Source: CAYVVD01 sp964454975
GTDB taxonomy: Bacteria > Bacteroidota > Ignavibacteria > Kapaibacteriales > UBA2268
Reading direction: 5' to 3'
Assembly: GCA_964454975.1 (NCBI GenBank)
Contig: CAYVVD010000035.1
Location: 1-16,607 of the forward strand
Length of the DNA: 16,607 nt
A model generated the notes under the pieces. It saw only the letters and a list, made by a program, of their open reading frames with translations. It did not search any database and was not told where the DNA came from. Position numbers and translations under genes: made by a program. Positions 12,751-16,607 of the stretch are shown here, piece by piece. Positions within the stretch are counted from its first letter, which is position 1. Each line of letters starts with the position of its first letter.

Positions 12751-15700
12751 TTAATATAATGAACGTATTTCCTTCATATATGATTTTATCTCTTCGCCTA
12801 TTTTTTTCAGTTGAATTTCGTCCCAGGCATATTGCAACGTCCATTCAGAATCCTCAATACCTGTGTCTGCGAGCTTACTGAACAGAAGCCTTGCCCTGTA
12901 AGTTTGCTGCCCCGGGAACATTTTGCTTATCAAATAAGCGTAGACTTTCATCTGAATTTCGTATCTCCCTCCATAGAAATCTTTTTGTGATTTTTGCAGC
13001 TTGTTGGTTTTCCAGTCCCATACTTCATATTCGCCATCTAAATTAACAAGTGCATCAATCGAACCAGTTATAAAATCATGGCCTACAGGAAGATTGAGGC
13101 TGTGCTCAGTAATTATACCATCAATCTCAACACTTTGCAGAAGTTTTGAATTCATAATGTTAGCACATTCCAGCGCAACAGTTTTTTTAATTTTTTCAGA
13201 GACTGTTCTTTCAAACCCTGCGGCAACTATATCTATTGAAGCTGCAAGCAATTCCCTGTCTAATTTTCCATCAATGTACCAATCATGCATTTCCTGCATA
13301 GTTTTGTGCAGCAGGGAGCCATGGAGAGTAGCAACGATTCTGTCGTTTTCTTCCGTATGCAGCGGATTAGGCAATATCAGTTCGGTATCTTCTTTGTCAG
13401 GGAAGCCGTAAAGGTATTTATGCTTGTAGGTGTCTTCATCACTTTTGAAAAGCATAAAACGCGAAGCCGAGAAAACTTCATTTTCTATTAAATAGTCTAT
13501 CTTTTTATTAAGTATTATTCTTTCAGTCTTTTCTTGGCTAAAACTAACATCAGAATCAGGTTCAGGCAATAAATATTTGATAATCTTAATTATTAGCGGG
13601 AAACTTGCTACTTTGATTTCACCATTATTGTAATATTTAAGATTTTCCTCAAATCCGATTTCATCAGGCAAATCCTCCGGTCCGGACTCATGTGGTAAAA
13701 TACCACAAGCGGGCAGCAGAAGTTTTGCCAGCCCGCCAAACTCACCAAAATTACCATCGCCTTTAGTACTTAATGTAGAGCTTATGAATAAATGGTCCTT
13801 AGCGCGTGTCATGGCAACATAGAGAATCCTTTTTTCTTCTTCTTCTCCTTTTTGATTTTCATACAATTTATTCAGGTAATGATTTGGGGTTACCGTTTCA
13901 ATAAATTCGCCATTCGGCCCGTTTGCAGCATTTATTTTAAAGCTAATCCCGTACTTATCATTTACCAGGAGTGGCTCGTTTCTACCACCCCTGCTGTTAG
14001 TATCATATAGAATAACTACGGGAAATTCCAACCCTTTGGAGCCGTGTATAGTCATAATATAAACGGCATTCTGCGAAAATGTCATCCTTGCCTGGCTGTC
14101 ATCAGAACTTTCGGCCAGCATCTCAAGTTCATTTACAAAATCATGAATGTTGCGAAATCCTACACTTTCAAAGTTGGCAGCAAATTCACTGAGCTTGTCA
14201 ATATTTGATATGATTTGTTCTGCACCGGGTTTATGAGCAATATTTTCCCACCATCGGCTCTCTTCGAGCAGAATACCAAGCAGTCCGGAAAGATTATAAC
14301 CCGGCGATATTATAAGCATCTTGTCAAGCGTTTCGAAGGTATAAGCAATTTCAGATTCTTTTTTATGCGATTTGTAATAATCTCCGAATTTCTCCCAGTA
14401 GCTAATACCATTGCATTTAGAAATCTCGAATAAATGCCGGTCGCTTAAACCAAAAAATGGGGATTTTAAAACTGCTGCAAAGGACATGCTGTCGTGCCTG
14501 TCCCGCAGGAACTTCAAATAACTCAAAACATCAGTCACTTCCTGTGATTGGTAAAATCCTTTGCTGCTTGCAAGTACATAGGGAATACATTGATCGGTAA
14601 GCTGTTGCGATAGTTGGTCAAAATTTTTTGCAGTACGGGCAAGAATCGCTATGTCCGAAAAAATATATGCATCCCCCTTTTCATTATTGATAATACCATC
14701 ATTAATTATCCGGCTAATCAATGCAGGAACCGAGACATATTCCGGAACAATATCATCTGAAATAAGGATATTAGCAGAGCCTAACTCTGAACTTTCTCCT
14801 GTATCAAAAACATCAGTTGAACGCGCTGCAATCAATTCATCGTATTTGACCGAATATTCATTTTTGCTAATAAATAGCTGCCTGCACACATAATTCACGA
14901 ATGCCGCAACGCCGGGAAGGAGGCGGAAACTTTGCCGGAGCCGAATATCTCCATGTTGTTCAGCCTGGCTTAAGGGCACAGGATAATTTATATTTGCACC
15001 CTGGTTTGAATCGAAAATATCCCGGGCAGCCTGGTTGAATACACGTATGTCTGCATTACGGAAGCCATAAATCCCCTGCTTGGCGTCGCCAACAATAAAT
15101 AATTCAGGGGCGCCCATTTCGCTATTAATTGCAATTTTCTTTACAATCGAATACTGGATACGGTTCGTATCCTGGAATTCATCAACCAGTATGTGTGTAT
15201 AGGCTGATGCAACTTTCCGGGCTATGTCCTCAAAACCAAGCAATTCATCAGCAAGAATGAGCATATCGTCGTAGTCAATAGCACCTTCATCCTTTTTTCT
15301 GGATGTCATATATTCTTCAACTCGAAGCGAAAGTTTAAAGAGTGTATGGCTGAGATTTTCCGCTATTAATTCAAAATCCGAATTTGCAAGCGCTTCAGCA
15401 AGACCGATTAGTGGCTTGTAATCCCGCATCCGTGCCAGGGATAATAATTCACTGTCGGCATTGTTTGAGATTTTTTTTCTGATAGAGCCAAAGTCTTTAG
15501 TAAAAATCAAGTTCAGGCAATACAAGCAAATTTCGAGCGCCTTGTTCAAATCAACAACAACATCCGAGTTTGCAATTAGCAGAGTGTTGACAGCTTCAAG
15601 CTGTGATAAATCGCTTTCATCAATTGAAATTCCCTTAATCGCTCTTGAATTAACAGCCCTGAACAATTCAATTGCATCGCTCAGAATCTCGCTCACATTG

Positions 15701-16329
15701 TACTCGATTTCGCCCCGGATTAAATTGTTATAACTTCCGGTGTCATCATACAATAAGGCAATATCCGGGAATATCTCTCTCTTACTAAGTAAAGTGCTTA
15801 AATACTTTTCGGTATTATCAACACCGATATTCCGCAATAAATCGAGTGTATCTTTTGAAAAAACATCCTCAGCTTCAACGGCGGCTTCAATCGTATTGCG
15901 AATAGCGTCACGCTTCAGTATAAGCTTACCGGCATCGCTTAGCTCGGCAAAATTTGGAATAATTCCTGCCTCAATGGGATAATCCCTAATGAGCGAGGAG
16001 CAGAAACTGTGAATAGTCGAGATTTTTGCATTTGTGAGGCGTTCGCGCAGATAACGCAATTTCTTGAGCTCGCTCGATTCTGTCGCAGCAGCTATCAAAT
16101 CGCCCACTTCCCTAACAACACGGGATAGCATTTCCGCTGCTGCTTTGCGAGTGAATGTAATAGCAAGAACACGGGCAGGGTCGGTAAAATCCCTTCCACG
16201 TGAGGGAGTCAGAATAATACGGAGGTAGCGGTCAACTAGTACACGGGTTTTACCAGAGCCAGCATTGGCGGTTACAACGCATGAACCGGGGAAGTCCACT
16301 GCAAGCTTTTGTTCACGAGTGGGTTTCAT
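12751..16329 (-). CDS. addA: AddA-like UvrD-family helicase with C-terminal nuclease
   Basis: This 1192-residue protein is a superfamily 1 helicase of the AddA/RecB kind that processes double-strand breaks for recombination. Visible motifs are Q-motif TREQKLAV, Walker A ANAGSGKT (about 21-28), motif Ia AITFTRKAAAEM, Walker B LVDEFQDT (about 381-388), motif III VGDAKQGIYGFRNAD, LRQSFR, TIHGSKGLEFPVVIL (motif V region) and motif VI KRILYVAMTRAKDHLF. The C-terminus has a PD-(D/E)XK nuclease: D in GSIDALV (about 1092), then EVWDWKTNK (about 1105) and a QMKVYAYL helix. The start is the ATG at 16329; the codon before it, TTG, would only add one residue. No addB partner lies in the window. It is not a Cas3: it lacks the HD nuclease and has UvrD-type motifs. 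Confidence 0.93.
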   Translation of the reverse strand: MKPTREQKLAVDFPGSCVVTANAGSGKTRVLVDRYLRIILTPSRGRDFTDPARVLAITFTRKAAAEMLSRVVREVGDLIAAATESSELKKLRYLRERLTNAKISTIHSFCSSLIRDYPIEAGIIPNFAELSDAGKLILKRDAIRNTIEAAVEAEDVFSKDTLDLLRNIGVDNTEKYLSTLLSKREIFPDIALLYDDTGSYNNLIRGEIEYNVSEILSDAIELFRAVNSRAIKGISIDESDLSQLEAVNTLLIANSDVVVDLNKALEICLYCLNLIFTKDFGSIRKKISNNADSELLSLARMRDYKPLIGLAEALANSDFELIAENLSHTLFKLSLRVEEYMTSRKKDEGAIDYDDMLILADELLGFEDIARKVASAYTHILVDEFQDTNRIQYSIVKKIAINSEMGAPELFIVGDAKQGIYGFRNADIRVFNQAARDIFDSNQGANINYPVPLSQAEQHGDIRLRQSFRLLPGVAAFVNYVCRQLFISKNEYSVKYDELIAARSTDVFDTGESSELGSANILISDDIVPEYVSVPALISRIINDGIINNEKGDAYIFSDIAILARTAKNFDQLSQQLTDQCIPYVLASSKGFYQSQEVTDVLSYLKFLRDRHDSMSFAAVLKSPFFGLSDRHLFEISKCNGISYWEKFGDYYKSHKKESEIAYTFETLDKMLIISPGYNLSGLLGILLEESRWWENIAHKPGAEQIISNIDKLSEFAANFESVGFRNIHDFVNELEMLAESSDDSQARMTFSQNAVYIMTIHGSKGLEFPVVILYDTNSRGGRNEPLLVNDKYGISFKINAANGPNGEFIETVTPNHYLNKLYENQKGEEEEKRILYVAMTRAKDHLFISSTLSTKGDGNFGEFGGLAKLLLPACGILPHESGPEDLPDEIGFEENLKYYNNGEIKVASFPLIIKIIKYLLPEPDSDVSFSQEKTERIILNKKIDYLIENEVFSASRFMLFKSDEDTYKHKYLYGFPDKEDTELILPNPLHTEENDRIVATLHGSLLHKTMQEMHDWYIDGKLDRELLAASIDIVAAGFERTVSEKIKKTVALECANIMNSKLLQSVEIDGIITEHSLNLPVGHDFITGSIDALVNLDGEYEVWDWKTNKLQKSQKDFYGGRYEIQMKVYAYLISKMFPGQQTYRARLLFSKLADTGIEDSEWTLQYAWDEIQLKKIGEEIKSYMKEIRSLY

Positions 16330-16371
16330 CAAATACTGTTTATCAAATTCATCAATATACTAAAGGGCGGA

Positions 16372-16607
16372 AATTAAGCAATATTAAATTGTAATCAAGC
16401 GCTAATATGATATATTTGAAGTTCCTTTAATACCGCAGGGTGAGTCCCGCCTTCGGCGGGAGTAGCTCGTCAGCTCATAACCCGAAGCTTGTAGGTTCAA
16501 ATTCAATTGCAAATCTTTGTAACACTAATGACTACGGTAATTTAATTTGAATAATTAAGCAATATTAAATTGTAATCAAGCGCTAATATGATATATTTGA
16601 AGTTCCT
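16372..16607 (+). repeat. 55-base exact direct repeat, 181 bases apart
   Basis: Bases 16372-16426 and 16553-16607 are identical over 55 positions, starting AATTAAGCAATATT and ending TTTGAAGTTCCT. The base before each copy differs (A at 16371, T at 16552), and the second copy ends exactly at the window end. The length of exactly 55 matches a common assembly k-mer size, so this may be a contig end at an unresolved repeat. Confidence 0.95.
16434..16513 (+). pseudogene. Decayed initiator-tRNA(Met)-like sequence with hairpin insertion
   Basis: The order CGCAGGGTGAG, GTAGCTCGTC, GCTCATAACCCGAAG and GTAGGTTCAAAT follows a bacterial tRNA-fMet with anticodon CAT. The D-arm region carries TCCCGCC-TTCG-GCGGGA (16445-16461) instead of the normal D-loop sequence. 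The anticodon stem has lost a G, and the 3' acceptor strand (ATTCAATTGCAAA) no longer pairs with CGCAGGG. It is therefore unlikely to fold into a working tRNA. Confidence 0.5.

Larger units (their letters stand above)
16333..16607. other. Repeat-bearing region upstream of addA up to window end
   Basis: No protein-coding gene is supported. The region holds two copies of a 55-base direct repeat and a decayed tRNA-like sequence with a GC-rich hairpin. The addA promoter should lie in 16330-16400, but I see no convincing boxes. Confidence 0.6.

Noticed and set aside
13001..13411. Plus-strand frame of 136 codons within addA
   Set aside because: It is a shadow of the conserved nuclease domain on the minus strand, with no ribosome site or domain.
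12751..16329. Helicase gene as a possible replacement for Cas3
   Set aside because: It has UvrD/RecB motifs and a PD-(D/E)XK nuclease, no HD domain, and lies over 6 kb from the cas operon beside housekeeping-type genes.

Overview
The window reads as a metagenome-assembled fragment of an AT-rich bacterium from the Bacteroidota/Ignavibacteriota (FCB) neighbourhood. The hints are a TPR-membrane-kinase-like protein, an AddA helicase-nuclease and a CNNM/CBS protein. No marker gene fixes the phylum, so this placement is inference. A 100-N scaffold gap lies at 10662-10761. The right end stops inside an exact 55-base direct repeat, and the left end stops inside a CRISPR array, so both ends look like assembly limits.

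Region 1 (1-6476, minus strand) is a type I-E CRISPR-Cas locus: cas8e, cse2, cas7, cas5, cas6e, cas1, cas2, then the array. There is no cas3 gene in the locus or anywhere else in the window. Instead, Cas5 carries a C-terminal HNH nuclease domain (CxxC, HITY, then CxxCH) of about 90 residues. Cascade would therefore carry its own nuclease and be a one-complex interference machine. Rare Cas3-less type I-E systems with Cas5-HNH were reported in 2023 (large-scale clustering work by Altae-Tran and colleagues, from memory). This is thus a member or relative of a newly recognised group. Cas1 and Cas2 look intact, so adaptation may be active.

Region 2 (6477-9883) is a 353-base divergent intergenic region full of inverted repeats, followed by a compact plus-strand operon. 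The operon encodes an XRE/CI-like helix-turn-helix protein, a TPR membrane protein with a degenerate histidine-kinase-like tail that lacks the phospho-accepting histidine, and a 90-residue solitary fibronectin-III-like protein whose start overlaps the kinase-like gene. A terminator follows. A 12-base palindrome, TTCGAATTCGAA, lies on both sides of this operon. I cannot assign it to a known system.

Region 3 (9884-11003) is non-coding or decayed. It holds a gene remnant, a long imperfect hairpin that may be a structured RNA, a terminator, tRNA-Pro(CGG) on the minus strand, and 59-base tandem repeats that copy the tRNA 5' end and run into the scaffold gap.

Region 4 (11004-16607) holds a McbG/Qnr-like pentapeptide-repeat protein (plus), then, on the minus strand, a CNNM/CBS membrane protein and a full-length AddA-like helicase-nuclease. 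Next come a decayed initiator-tRNA-like sequence carrying a GC-rich hairpin and the 55-base terminal direct repeat.
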